DNA of 64,000 bases from Paraburkholderia madseniana (GTDB lineage Bacteria > Pseudomonadota > Gammaproteobacteria > Burkholderiales > Burkholderiaceae), in assembly GCF_009690905.1 (NCBI RefSeq), contig NZ_VOSW01000011.1, positions 62,001 through 126,000 on the forward strand. Direction: 5' to 3'. Numbering within the stretch: position 1 is the first letter of the stretch; every line of letters begins with the position of its first letter. Below, piece by piece: positions 55,830 to 64,000 of this stretch. Made by a program: the position numbers and the translations under genes. The notes under the pieces were generated by a model. That model saw only the letters and a list, made by a program, of their open reading frames with translations, searched no databases and was not told where the DNA came from.

Positions 55830-57386
55830 GTGAATCCGACTGCGACTGCCCTGCCTTTCCGAAACGCCCTGCTCGCGATGCTCGGCATCGGCCTCGTCAA
55901 CATGCTGGTCGCACTCGACCAGACCGTCGTCAGCACCGCGTTGCCCTCGATTGTCGCCGAACTACATGGCTTCGAGTACTACGCGTGGATTGCCAGCGCG
56001 TACCTGCTGGCGTCGGTGGTGACGGTCCCCGTGTTCGGCCGTCTCGGCGACTATTTCGGCCGCAAGCGTTTCGTGATCGCCGCGGTCATCACGTTCACGG
56101 TGGCGTCGGTGCTCTGCGGCGTGGCGAACGACATGCTGTTCCTCGTCATCGCGCGTGGTCTGCAAGGGGTCGGCGGCGGAATGATGGTAGGCACGGCGTT
56201 CGCGTCGATCCCGGATCTTTTCCCCGATCCGCGCGCACGGGTGCGCTGGCAGGTGGTGATGGCGGCCGCGTACGGGATCGGCACCGCGGCGGGTCCGTCG
56301 CTGGGTGGCTGGATGAGCGAGCACTGGGGCTGGCGCTCCACCTTCCTGATCAACCTGCCGGTCGGCGCCGCGGCGCTCTATTTCATCTGGGCGCATCTGC
56401 CCAACTTCCAGCGGCCGCACGAGGGCGAGGTCAAGATCGACTGGCTTGGCGCGGCGCTGGTCGCCATCGTGTTGGGCGGCCTGCAGGCTTTCATCGAAGC
56501 CGTGCCGAAAGACGGTCTGACGGCCGGCAACCTGGCGCTGGCGGCTTTCGTGATCGTGGGCGCCATCGCGTTGCTGGTGTGCGAGAAGCGCGCCACGCAT
56601 CCGATCATTCCGCTCGACCTGTTCAAGGACGCGCAACTCGTCACGCTGTTCATCCTCGGCTTCCTGTCCGGCTTCGTGATGTTCTCGCTGATCTTCTTCG
56701 CGCCGCTGCTGTTGCAAGGCGGCTTCGGACTGTCGCCGCAACAGGCCGGCCTGCTCGCAACGCCGATTGCCGCCTGCATCGCACTCGGCAGCCTGCTGAA
56801 TACGCGCATCGTCATTCACATGAAGAAGCCCACGCGGATTCTGTCGATCGGTTTTGCGCTGCTGCTGTTTGCAGCGATCGCATTGGCGTTTGCCAATCCG
56901 GAGACACCGCACGTGTGGATCGAATTGCCGATGGCGGCCGTCGGCATCGGCCTGGGTTTCATCCTGAACAATCTGAACGTGTTCGGCCAGGAGATTGCCG
57001 GGCGTGAACGCTTCGGCATCACGACGGCACTGCTGCAGTCCACGCGGATGGTGGGTGGGATGCTCGGCACCAGCATTGTGGCAACCGTGGTGCAGCACCA
57101 CTACCGCAACGTGGTCACGCGCACGATGAGCGTGCTCGGCGAGCCGGCCGCATCGCAATGGCGGCCGCGCTTCGTCGATCTGCGCATCCTGATCGATGAA
57201 ACGGTGCGCCTGAAACTGATTGCGGATACGAAGACGTCGGGACTCAATACGCTGGCGCTGATCGACACGGCACGCGATGCACTCGTGCAGTCGATTCATA
57301 TTGGCGTGTGGCTGACGGCAGTGGCGGCACTTGCGGCCGCATTGCTCGTGCAGCGCATCTCGCACGTTGTGTTTCGCCGGAGTTGA
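55830..57386 (+). CDS. DHA2-family (EmrB/QacA-like) MFS exporter
   Basis: A 518-aa, 14-helix exporter from GTG 55830. DHA2 motifs: VNMLVALDQTVVSTALPSIV (TM1 motif D1), FGRLGDYFGRKRFVIAAVIT (motif A), IARGLQGVGGGMMVGTAFAS (motif B) and AAYGIGTAAGPSLGGWMSEH (motif C). Exports hydrophobic drugs or metabolites using the proton gradient. No EmrA-type membrane fusion protein or outer-membrane partner is adjacent. The terminal loop (residues 410-480) is longer than usual. Confidence 0.9.
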   Translation: MNPTATALPFRNALLAMLGIGLVNMLVALDQTVVSTALPSIVAELHGFEYYAWIASAYLLASVVTVPVFGRLGDYFGRKRFVIAAVITFTVASVLCGVANDMLFLVIARGLQGVGGGMMVGTAFASIPDLFPDPRARVRWQVVMAAAYGIGTAAGPSLGGWMSEHWGWRSTFLINLPVGAAALYFIWAHLPNFQRPHEGEVKIDWLGAALVAIVLGGLQAFIEAVPKDGLTAGNLALAAFVIVGAIALLVCEKRATHPIIPLDLFKDAQLVTLFILGFLSGFVMFSLIFFAPLLLQGGFGLSPQQAGLLATPIAACIALGSLLNTRIVIHMKKPTRILSIGFALLLFAAIALAFANPETPHVWIELPMAAVGIGLGFILNNLNVFGQEIAGRERFGITTALLQSTRMVGGMLGTSIVATVVQHHYRNVVTRTMSVLGEPAASQWRPRFVDLRILIDETVRLKLIADTKTSGLNTLALIDTARDALVQSIHIGVWLTAVAALAAALLVQRISHVVFRRS

Positions 57387-57431
57387 GGGCGGCGAAATCT
57401 CCGCCACTACCTGCGCCGTTTATTGCGCCAC

Positions 57432-58349
57432 TTATTGCGCGCCGAGCTTCTTGATCAGCGCGTCGAGTTGCGCCATTTCTTCTTCGGTCAGATCGGTCAG
57501 CGGCGCCCGCACCGGACCGGCGCTGTGGCCGACCAGCTTCGCGCCGGCCTTCACGATACTCACCGCATAGCCCTGACGGCGGTTGCGGATCGCCAGATAC
57601 GGCAGGAAAAATTCGTCGATCAGCTTGCCGACAGTTGCGTGATCATCTGCAGCAATCGCGCGATAGAAATCCATCGCCGTCTTCGGAATGAAGTTGAACA
57701 CAGCCGACGAATACACCGGCACGCCCATCGCCTTATAAGCCGCGGCGTAGATTTCCGCGGTCGGCAGGCCGCCGAGATACGAGAAACGGTCGCCGAGACG
57801 GCGGCGAATCGTCACCATCGCCTCGATTTCACCCACACCATCCTTGAAGCCGATCAGGTTCGGGCAACTGTCCGCGAGACGCTCGAGCATGTCCGCATTC
57901 AGCTTCGAATTCGCGCGGTTATAAACGATCACGCCGATGTTCTTCACCGCCTTGCAGACCTGCTCGACGTGCGCGGCAATCCCTTCCTGCGATGCCTCGG
58001 TCAGATAGTGCGGCATCAACAGCACGCCGCTTGCGCTGAGACGTTCGGCTTCCTGCGCGTAGTCGATCGCCACGCGCGTCGGGCCACCCGCGCCGGCAAG
58101 AATCGGTACCTTGCCCCGGCAGGTCTCGGTCGCCGTGCGAATCACGTTCGTGTAATCGCTTTTGGTCAGCGAGAAAAATTCGCCCGTGCCGCCGGCGGCA
58201 AACAGCGCGGTCGCGCCATAGGGCGCGAGCCATTCGAGGCGCGCAGCATAGGTATCGGCACGGAAATCGCCTTGTTCGTCGAAGTCGGTCACCGGAAAGG
58301 ACAGCAGGCCTTCGGAAACGATCGCTTTGAGTTCTTGGGGTGAGGTCAT
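57432..58349 (-). CDS. kdgD: 5-dehydro-4-deoxyglucarate dehydratase
   Basis: A 305-aa DapA-superfamily aldolase-like enzyme. It converts 5-keto-4-deoxy-glucarate to 2-oxoglutarate semialdehyde, water and CO2. Seen: [14 protein letters not shown]143 in IVYNRANSK and Schiff-base K169 in [25 protein letters not shown] near the start is typical of KdgD. Last gene of the gudP-gudD-kdgD unit. The semialdehyde dehydrogenase needed to reach 2-oxoglutarate is not in the window. Confidence 0.93.
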   Translation of the reverse strand: MTSPQELKAIVSEGLLSFPVTDFDEQGDFRADTYAARLEWLAPYGATALFAAGGTGEFFSLTKSDYTNVIRTATETCRGKVPILAGAGGPTRVAIDYAQEAERLSASGVLLMPHYLTEASQEGIAAHVEQVCKAVKNIGVIVYNRANSKLNADMLERLADSCPNLIGFKDGVGEIEAMVTIRRRLGDRFSYLGGLPTAEIYAAAYKAMGVPVYSSAVFNFIPKTAMDFYRAIAADDHATVGKLIDEFFLPYLAIRNRRQGYAVSIVKAGAKLVGHSAGPVRAPLTDLTEEEMAQLDALIKKLGAQ

Positions 58350-58410
58350 AACGTGAATAGTCGGTAAAAGCGGGCGGCCGCACGGAGCGCCGCTCAGATC
58401 ATGAAGAAAT

Positions 58411-59760
58411 TCAGCGCACCAGACACGGGCGCTTGTTATCGAACTTCCAGTTCGGAATCAGGTACTGCATGGCCACGCCGTCGTCGCGTGCGCCGAGGCC
58501 ATGCTGCAGATACAGCGCGTGCGCCTTCTCGATCTCGTCCATATCCAGCTCGACACCGAGGCCGGCGGCCTGAGGCACCTTGACCTTGCCGCCGACAATC
58601 TGCAGCGGCTCGCGCGTCAGGCGCTGACCGTCCTGCCAGATCCAGTGCGTGTCGATCGCCGTGATCTTGCCGGGCGCCGCTGCCGCGACATGCGTGAACA
58701 TCGCGAGCGAAATGTCGAAGTGATTGTTCGAATGTGAGCCCCAGGTCAACCCCCACTCGTTGCACATCTGCGCCACGCGCACCGAGCCTTGCATGGTCCA
58801 GAAGTGCGGATCGGCAAGCGGAATATCCACGGACTGCAACTGGATCGCGTGACCCATCTGGCGCCAGTCGGTCGCGATCATGTTGGTCGCCGTCGGCAAA
58901 CCGGTCGCGCGGCGGAATTCGGCCATCACCTCGCGGCCCGAGTAGCCGTTTTCCGCGCCGCATGGATCTTCCGCGTAAGCCAGCACGTCGTGTTGGTCGC
59001 GGCACAGGCGCACCGCTTCCGCGAGCGACCATGCGCCATTCGGGTCGAGCGTGACGCGGGCATTGGGGAAGCGTTCTGCGAGCGCCGTCACCGCTTCGAT
59101 TTCGGCGTCGCCCGGCAGCACGCCGCCCTTGAGCTTGAAATCGTTGAAGCCATAGCGCGCTTGCGCTGCCTCGGCAAGCCGCACCACCGCCTCGGGGGTC
59201 ATGGCCTCTTCGGTGCGAACGCGCTCCCAGTCGTCGCGCCCTTCCGCACCACTGTCATAGGGCAGATCGGTTTTCTTGCGATCACCGATATAGAACAGAT
59301 AACCGAGCATTTCCACTTCGTCGCGTTGCTGGCCTTCGCCGAGCAGTGCCGCAACAGGGACGCCCAGATGCTGCCCGAGCAGATCGAGCAGCGCGGCTTC
59401 GAGTGCGGTCACCGCGTGAATGGTGGTGCGCAGATCGAAAGTCTGCAGGCCGCGCCCGCCGGCGTCGCGGTCGGCGAACTGCGTACGCGCCTTGTTCAGG
59501 ATAGCCTGGAGATTGCCGATCGACTGACCGACAACCAGCGGACGCGCGTCGTCGATCGTCTTGCGGATACTCTCGCCGCCCGGCACTTCGCCGACTCCAG
59601 TATGCCCGGCGCTGTCGCGCAGAATGACGATATTGCGCGTGAAGAACGGGCCATGTGCGCCGCTCAGATTCATCAGCATGCTGTCACGGCCGGCGACGGG
59701 CACGACGCGCAGCTCGGTCACGATCGGCGTGGCGTTCGATTGGGATGAGTTCGTGGACAT
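58411..59760 (-). CDS. gudD: Glucarate dehydratase
   Basis: A 449-aa enolase-superfamily enzyme from ATG 59760. It dehydrates D-glucarate to 5-keto-4-deoxy-glucarate. Seen: [20 protein letters not shown], the [13 protein letters not shown] catalytic lysine pair, [11 protein letters not shown] and AYAEDPCG metal ligands, TNMIATDW, and [13 protein letters not shown] with the catalytic His-Asp region. Length and motifs match GudD. 61 bases before kdgD. Confidence 0.94.
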   Translation of the reverse strand: MSTNSSQSNATPIVTELRVVPVAGRDSMLMNLSGAHGPFFTRNIVILRDSAGHTGVGEVPGGESIRKTIDDARPLVVGQSIGNLQAILNKARTQFADRDAGGRGLQTFDLRTTIHAVTALEAALLDLLGQHLGVPVAALLGEGQQRDEVEMLGYLFYIGDRKKTDLPYDSGAEGRDDWERVRTEEAMTPEAVVRLAEAAQARYGFNDFKLKGGVLPGDAEIEAVTALAERFPNARVTLDPNGAWSLAEAVRLCRDQHDVLAYAEDPCGAENGYSGREVMAEFRRATGLPTATNMIATDWRQMGHAIQLQSVDIPLADPHFWTMQGSVRVAQMCNEWGLTWGSHSNNHFDISLAMFTHVAAAAPGKITAIDTHWIWQDGQRLTREPLQIVGGKVKVPQAAGLGVELDMDEIEKAHALYLQHGLGARDDGVAMQYLIPNWKFDNKRPCLVR

Positions 59761-59812
59761 GATTGGAGACCAGGTAAATGAGTAAGCCGACTGGCGGCGG
59801 TCGATCGACAAT

Positions 59813-61144
59813 TCAATGCGCTTTGCTATGAAGCGGCTCCGTCAACGCGTCGCGGTTCACACGGCGATTGCGGGTCAAGAAGCCGGCCGCCGCCGCGATC
59901 AGCGAAGCCACGCCCAAGGCGTAAAGACCACCGGTAATCGAGCCGGTGTGCTGCTGCAGATAACCGAAAGCAGCCGGTGCGAAGAACCCGCCGAGATTGC
60001 CGACCGAATTGATCAGCGCGATGACGGCTGCGGCAACGCGTGCGTCCAGATAGCCCTGCGGGATCGGCCAGAAGAGCGAAGACGCGGCCTTGAAACCGAT
60101 CGCTGAGAAGCAGATTGCCACGAACGACAGCACAGGATTACCCGAAGTCGAAGCGAACAGCCCGCACGCTGCAATGACGAGCGCCACCGCCAGCCACGCC
60201 TGCTGGAAACGCCATTTCGCGGACAACACCGCGAAGCAGTACATCGCGACCATGGCGATGAGCCACGGAATGGTATTGAACATGCCGACTTCGAAGTCGG
60301 AGAGTCCGCCCATCTTGCGGATGATCGTTGGCAGCCAGAAGGTGGCCGCGTAAATGGTCAATTGAATCGCGAAGTACAGGAAGCAGAACAGCAGAATCTG
60401 CGGATCCTTCAGCAGCTTCACGGCCGGCAGATGCGCGCCGCCATGCGCCTCGCGCTCGGCCTGCTCCGCGGCGATCGCGCTTTCGAGAACGGTTTGCTCC
60501 TCAGCCGTCAGCCAGGAGGCATCGCGAATGCGCGACTTCAGCAGCAGCCAGCTAACACCGCACAGCACGATCGAGAAGCCGCCCTCAATGAGAAACATCC
60601 ATTGCCAGCCGTGCAGGCCAAGGCCGCGAATCGACAACAGACTGCCTGTGATCGGACCGGACAGCACCGATGCAAGCGCGGAGCCTGAGAGAAAAACCGC
60701 CACGGCCTTGCCCCGCTCTTTCTGCGGCAGCCATTGCGTGAAGTAAAACACCACACCCGGGAAGAAGCCGGCTTCGGCGATGCCGAGCAGGAATCGCAGC
60801 ACGTAGAAAGACGTGTCGTTCCAGACAAACGCCATGGCGGCCGCGACCAGCCCCCAGGTGCCCATGATGCGGGTCAGCCAGGCGCGCGCGCCGTACTTCT
60901 GCATCAATACGTTCGACGGCACTTCGAACAGCGCGTAGCCGACGAAGAACAACCCGCTCCCGAGGCCGTAGGCGGCAGCGCCGATGCCGAGGTCCGTCTG
61001 CATGTGGGAATTGACGAAGCCGATGTTCACGCGATCGATGTAGTTCGCTATGAACATAATCAGAAAGAGCGGCAGCACGTGCCGCTTGACCTTCGAGACC
61101 GCGGACTCAAGCGGGTCAGCGGCGGCGGTGAGAGCAGATGTCAA
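59813..61144 (-). CDS. gudP: MFS D-glucarate/galactarate transporter
   Basis: A 443-aa, 12-helix anion:cation symporter. I choose TTG 61144, which follows GGAGACAACC with 8-base spacing. It has the ACS-family signature: [80 protein letters not shown]. It imports D-glucarate or galactarate with protons. First gene of the operon with gudD and kdgD. Confidence 0.9.
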   Translation of the reverse strand: MTSALTAAADPLESAVSKVKRHVLPLFLIMFIANYIDRVNIGFVNSHMQTDLGIGAAAYGLGSGLFFVGYALFEVPSNVLMQKYGARAWLTRIMGTWGLVAAAMAFVWNDTSFYVLRFLLGIAEAGFFPGVVFYFTQWLPQKERGKAVAVFLSGSALASVLSGPITGSLLSIRGLGLHGWQWMFLIEGGFSIVLCGVSWLLLKSRIRDASWLTAEEQTVLESAIAAEQAEREAHGGAHLPAVKLLKDPQILLFCFLYFAIQLTIYAATFWLPTIIRKMGGLSDFEVGMFNTIPWLIAMVAMYCFAVLSAKWRFQQAWLAVALVIAACGLFASTSGNPVLSFVAICFSAIGFKAASSLFWPIPQGYLDARVAAAVIALINSVGNLGGFFAPAAFGYLQQHTGSITGGLYALGVASLIAAAAGFLTRNRRVNRDALTEPLHSKAH

Positions 61145-61240
61145 GGTTGTCTCCAGTTCCGGCCATTCCAGCGGCCTGATCGAACGCACCGCAGCACATT
61201 CGAGCAGGCCGGGTGATTCGGTCCTAAAATGCGTGATACG

Positions 61241-61251
61241 TTGTCTGACGA
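61241..61251. promoter_or_regulatory. FadR/FCD-type operator between gudP and its regulator
   Basis: TTGTCTGACGA matches the FadR-subfamily GntR consensus TNGTNNNACNA exactly. It lies 97 bases upstream of gudP in the 431-base divergent region 61145-61575, which otherwise holds no gene. The FCD regulator at 61576 is the likely ligand-controlled repressor. Confidence 0.6.
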
Positions 61252-61575
61252 CAGTCTACCCCGTTCCATTCACCGATTCCAATGGGGTGTTTACCCTGCC
61301 ATGCAAGCTGTATATACCGAGATGCAGCCGTCACAGCGCCACAGCAGTCGTTGAAGCTGTAGAATCGAATTAAGACGTCTGATGACATGACAAAAGACTT
61401 GCAAGCTGTGCCGCCTAGGTCCGGATAACGAGTCATCACCGCCCGCATCGGGAACACGAGATTCAAATCGTCACCTTTCGGACTGACGCTATGATGACTA
61501 TGTCGAGACGCCACACGACGTCACTCGCACTCGCAAAGTGTGAATTCCCAGCCGATTAGTCCATAAGCAACCGAG

Positions 61576-62286
61576 ATGAGCAGCCTAACTGAGAAGGTGG
61601 TGGCCACCCTTTCCGATGAAATCCGCCGCGGCAGCCTGCGGCCCGGAGACCGCATCCCGACAGAAGTCGCGATGATGAAGCAGCTTTCGGTGAGCCGCTC
61701 CGTGGTTCGCGAGGCAATCTCGCGCCTGCAGGCGGCCAAAGTGGTCGAGACGCGTCACGGCATCGGCACGTTCGTTCTGGAGCCGGCCACGGAACAGTCC
61801 ATGCAACTGCCTGCCGCCGACCTCTCCAGCATGCTGGACGTGATGGCGATCATCGAATTTCGCATCGACGTCGAGGCAGCCTCGGCCGCGCTCGCGGCAG
61901 CGCGACGCACCGAGCAGAATCTCAAGCAGATTCGCGCCGCACTGGAGCGCTTCGAGTCCGAACTCGAACGGGGAAGTACCGATACGTTGGCGCACGACAT
62001 CGAGTTTCATCTGCAGATCGCGCGCGCGAGCGGCAACCGCTACTTCTTCGACGTGCTCAGTCAACTCGGCCGCGCGGTGAGCCCGCGCACGCGGCTCGGC
62101 ACCGCCGAGATCGCGGAGCTCGACCATATCGAGCACCTGCGCAACGTGCTCAGCGAGCATCAGATGATCTATCGGGCCATCGAACGCCAGGACGCGGATG
62201 ATGCGCGCGCCGCGATGCGCATGCATCTGAGCAATAGCCGCGAAAGACTTCGGCGCGCGCACGAGTTGAGCAGGGCGAGTGGCTGA
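61576..62286 (+). CDS. FCD-domain GntR-family regulator of glucarate catabolism
   Basis: A 236-aa protein. Winged HTH: ATLSDEIRRGSLRPGDRIPT, EVAMMKQLSVSRSVVREAIS, VETRHGIGTFVLEP. FCD effector domain: IIEFRIDVEAASAALAAARR with Asp/Arg ligands, DIEFHLQIARASGNRYF, HLRNVLSEHQMIYRAIE with metal-binding histidines. Divergent from gudP-gudD-kdgD. Probably represses them until glucarate or an intermediate binds. Confidence 0.92.
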   Translation: MSSLTEKVVATLSDEIRRGSLRPGDRIPTEVAMMKQLSVSRSVVREAISRLQAAKVVETRHGIGTFVLEPATEQSMQLPAADLSSMLDVMAIIEFRIDVEAASAALAAARRTEQNLKQIRAALERFESELERGSTDTLAHDIEFHLQIARASGNRYFFDVLSQLGRAVSPRTRLGTAEIAELDHIEHLRNVLSEHQMIYRAIERQDADDARAAMRMHLSNSRERLRRAHELSRASG

Positions 62287-62460
62287 GCCGAATGCCCGGC
62301 GATTCGGCGAACGAACTGACAGCGCTCGCCGACACAGACGATGCCGCGAACATGGAGACCGCCACTGTCACCCAGGTGGACGAGACATGGCCCTCGAAGC
62401 TTGAACTTAGGGCCTCAGGTCAGGCTAGCGATATGCAGCAGCGGCGGCAATGCCAGCGAA

Positions 62461-62796
62461 CTACAGAACTGGAGCGTTTCCACCTGCAGTCGGCGCTTCC
62501 ACCTCCAGCCCCATCAACGCCGAACTCAACGATTTGCCGTGCGCGTCGAGCGCAAGCGAACGCGTCACACCTCCGCCGAGCGCATGGCCGAGTACGAAGT
62601 TGAATGCGGCGATACCAGGCAGTTCATAACGCACGACTTCGCCGCGCACCACGTCGTTCAGATGTGCCTTGACCCGTTCCGGTGTCAACACCGCTCGCAG
62701 ATGCTCATAGTGCTTCGCGTCATAACAGATGACGGAAATATTCAGCGTATTGCCCTTGTCGCCGGTCCGCGAATGAGCAAGCTCACGTAGTTTCAT
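62461..62796 (-). CDS. AtuA-associated small protein
   Basis: A 111-aa protein from ATG 62796. It has LRELAHSRTGDKGNTLNISV, DAKHYEHLRAVLTPERVKAH and ELPGIAAFNFVLGHALGGGV. This matches the short partner domain that follows or is fused to DUF1446/AtuA proteins. One base separates it from the stop of the AtuA-like gene upstream, so the two are co-translated. The role is presumed to be as a subunit of an acyl-CoA-linked enzyme. Convergent with the FCD gene. Confidence 0.85.
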   Translation of the reverse strand: MKLRELAHSRTGDKGNTLNISVICYDAKHYEHLRAVLTPERVKAHLNDVVRGEVVRYELPGIAAFNFVLGHALGGGVTRSLALDAHGKSLSSALMGLEVEAPTAGGNAPVL

Positions 62797-62797
62797 G

Positions 62798-64000
62798 TCA
62801 CGCCTCCACCAGCGAGAATGCCGGCTTGACATGCTCGCGCGGCAACAATACCGATTGCACCGCGACGACTTCGCGCGCTGACTTCGTCACGCCGCCACCG
62901 CCCGCCGGGCCGTTCGTGTAAAGCGTCTCTACCTCGTTGCCGATCCTCACTGCTTGCGCCAGCGATTCAGCGCGCCCCGCGACCCGTGCTCGCACTTCAT
63001 AAGGCTCGGCGTGACCGGCAGCCAACGTGTCGCCATGCAATGCGTTCACACCGATCAGATCGAAGCGTAATTCAAGCGTTTCGACGCCCGTCAGGGCAAG
63101 CCTTTCCCGCACGATATCGAGTGCAAGCCGGGCACGCGCCAGCGCGCCGGGACCACCGTATGAAATCTGCCCTTCGCCGATATAGCCGTCGAAGTAAGCG
63201 ACCGACACCTTCAATGTATCGGTGCGCGGCGTACCGCGTCCGCCGCTCACGCGAATGCGATCCGGCGCTTCCTGCATGACACGCACCTGCGTGAAATCGG
63301 CGACCACGTCCGGTTGCAGATAACGCTGCGGATCGTGAATCTCATACATCAGTTGCTCTTTACAGGTTGCCTCGGTTACCCGGCCACCGGCCTGCGGAAG
63401 CTTGGTGATGACCACCGTGCCGTCCGGCGCGACTTCGGCGATGGGAAAGCCGAGCCTCGCGAGATTGGGCACGTCCTTGAAACCCGGATCGGCAAAATAC
63501 CCGCCGGTGATTTGTCCCGCGCATTCGAGCAGATGGCCGGTCACAGTCGCCTGGCCAAGCGTCTGCCAGTCGTCCATCTGCCAGCCGAACTCGTGGATCA
63601 GTGGCGCGACGAACAGCGACGGATCGGCGACACGTCCGGTCAGGACGACTTGCGCGCCGGCCGCAAGCGCCTCGACAATCGCCGCCGAGCCGAGATAGGC
63701 ATTCGCGGACACGAGGCGGTCACGGTACGAAGCGACGCTTTCCCCGGACTCCTCGAAACGGAAATTGCCCTGCCGCACGACGTCGAGTACATCGTCGCCG
63801 GTGACGGCGGCAATCTTCACGTCGCCGAGACCGAGCGCGCGCGCGATCCCGGCAGTCTTTCGCGCCGCCGCAAGCGGATTGGCCGCGCCCATGTTCGAAA
63901 TGATCCGCACGCCGTTGCGAATCGCTGCGGGAAGCACAGCCGCCATGCGCGTTTCGAGCAACGGGTCGTAGCCCAGTTCAGGATCTTTGCTGCGCGCCTG
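62798..64000 (-). CDS. AtuA-like (DUF1446) protein, N-terminus outside the window
   Basis: At least 400 residues, open at the window edge. It reads DPELGYDPLLETRM, NMGAANPLAAARKTAGIARA, VVLTGRVADPSLFVAPLIHE, GHLLECAGQITGGYFADPGF, FPIAEVAPDGTVVITKLPQA and ALHGDTLAAGHAEPYEVRAR. This is the DUF1446 domain of AtuA, first linked to acyclic terpene (citronellol/geraniol) utilisation. Homologues occur in other acyl-CoA pathways, so a terpene role should not be assumed. Paired with 62461-62796. Confidence 0.87.
   Translation of the reverse strand, partial: QARSKDPELGYDPLLETRMAAVLPAAIRNGVRIISNMGAANPLAAARKTAGIARALGLGDVKIAAVTGDDVLDVVRQGNFRFEESGESVASYRDRLVSANAYLGSAAIVEALAAGAQVVLTGRVADPSLFVAPLIHEFGWQMDDWQTLGQATVTGHLLECAGQITGGYFADPGFKDVPNLARLGFPIAEVAPDGTVVITKLPQAGGRVTEATCKEQLMYEIHDPQRYLQPDVVADFTQVRVMQEAPDRIRVSGGRGTPRTDTLKVSVAYFDGYIGEGQISYGGPGALARARLALDIVRERLALTGVETLELRFDLIGVNALHGDTLAAGHAEPYEVRARVAGRAESLAQAVRIGNEVETLYTNGPAGGGGVTKSAREVVAVQSVLLPREHVKPAFSLVEA

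Noticed and set aside
55962..57407. 481-codon minus-strand frame opposite the DHA2 exporter
   Set aside because: Composition is dominated by Arg, His, Asp and Gln with no recognisable fold. The plus strand carries all DHA2 motifs.

Overview
The window is a GC-rich chromosomal or megaplasmid segment that looks like Burkholderia or Paraburkholderia. The grounds are a Gram-negative porin N-terminus, several DUF4148-type exported proteins, a DUF4096-containing protein, dense LysR/GntR/AraC regulation, many catabolic operons and an ACR3-type arsenic operon. No rRNA, tRNA, CRISPR array or complete insertion sequence was seen.

Layout. 1-4.1 kb: partial porin, three small exported DUF4148-like proteins, a DUF1269-like membrane protein, a cytochrome b561 remnant and a frameshifted lytic transglycosylase. 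4.2-8.1 kb: an accessory block of small proteins (two paralogues with an FFRHxDGxWxVFPP motif), a 102-aa orphan, a DUF4096 fusion protein and a solute-binding-like exported protein. 8.2-10.6 kb: a leucine-rich-repeat protein kinase followed by a sugar-type binding protein. 10.8-14.6 kb: ogt, the arsenic operon arsR-acr3-arsC-arsH and a small protein. 14.7-20.0 kb: a GNAT acetyltransferase, a PAP2 phosphatase, a secreted lipase with a downstream AraC regulator, and a dienelactone hydrolase. 20.3-26.7 kb: a signalling locus with a solute-binding-like protein, a 132-aa orphan, a hybrid histidine kinase, a second receiver-PAS-PAS-HisKA_3 kinase and a RcsB/BvgA-like response regulator. The last three genes overlap by 4 bp each. 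27.3-30.1 kb: an Lrp regulator divergent from ornithine cyclodeaminase and a citrulline hydrolase. 30.2-35.4 kb: two large secreted proteins, a clan GH-A-like glycosidase with a Pro-Thr linker and a beta-propeller. 35.6-38.1 kb: a LysR/NmrA-type pair, a 48-aa DUF3096 protein and an exported protein. 38.4-44.5 kb: a LysR-controlled CoA-linked organic-acid operon. 44.6-50.5 kb: a flavin monooxygenase with an AcoR-like regulator, an MBL hydrolase and a D-amino-acid-dehydrogenase-like flavoprotein. 50.6-51.8 kb: ECF sigma factor, small membrane protein and ferredoxin. 51.9-55.4 kb: a binding protein overlapping a CHASE-PAS-GGDEF-EAL protein. 55.8-57.4 kb: a DHA2 drug exporter. 57.4-62.3 kb: D-glucarate catabolism (gudP, gudD, kdgD) divergent from an FCD regulator. 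62.5-64 kb: an AtuA-like pair, cut by the window end.

Most unusual signal. The 4.2-8.1 kb and 20.3-26.7 kb blocks share paralogous orphan proteins (102 and 132 aa), paralogous solute-binding-like proteins (290 and 321 aa) and a recurrent dyad close to TAAGGATTTCCTGAC that resembles an RcsB box. The dyad lies about 105-110 bp upstream of both orphan genes. A compound version (ATTAAGGAAA, 14 bases, TCAGGA, two bases, CCCC) occurs at 5591 and again just after the response-regulator gene at 26649. I infer one phosphorelay regulon spread over two loci, possibly including a small RNA at about 26857-26966.
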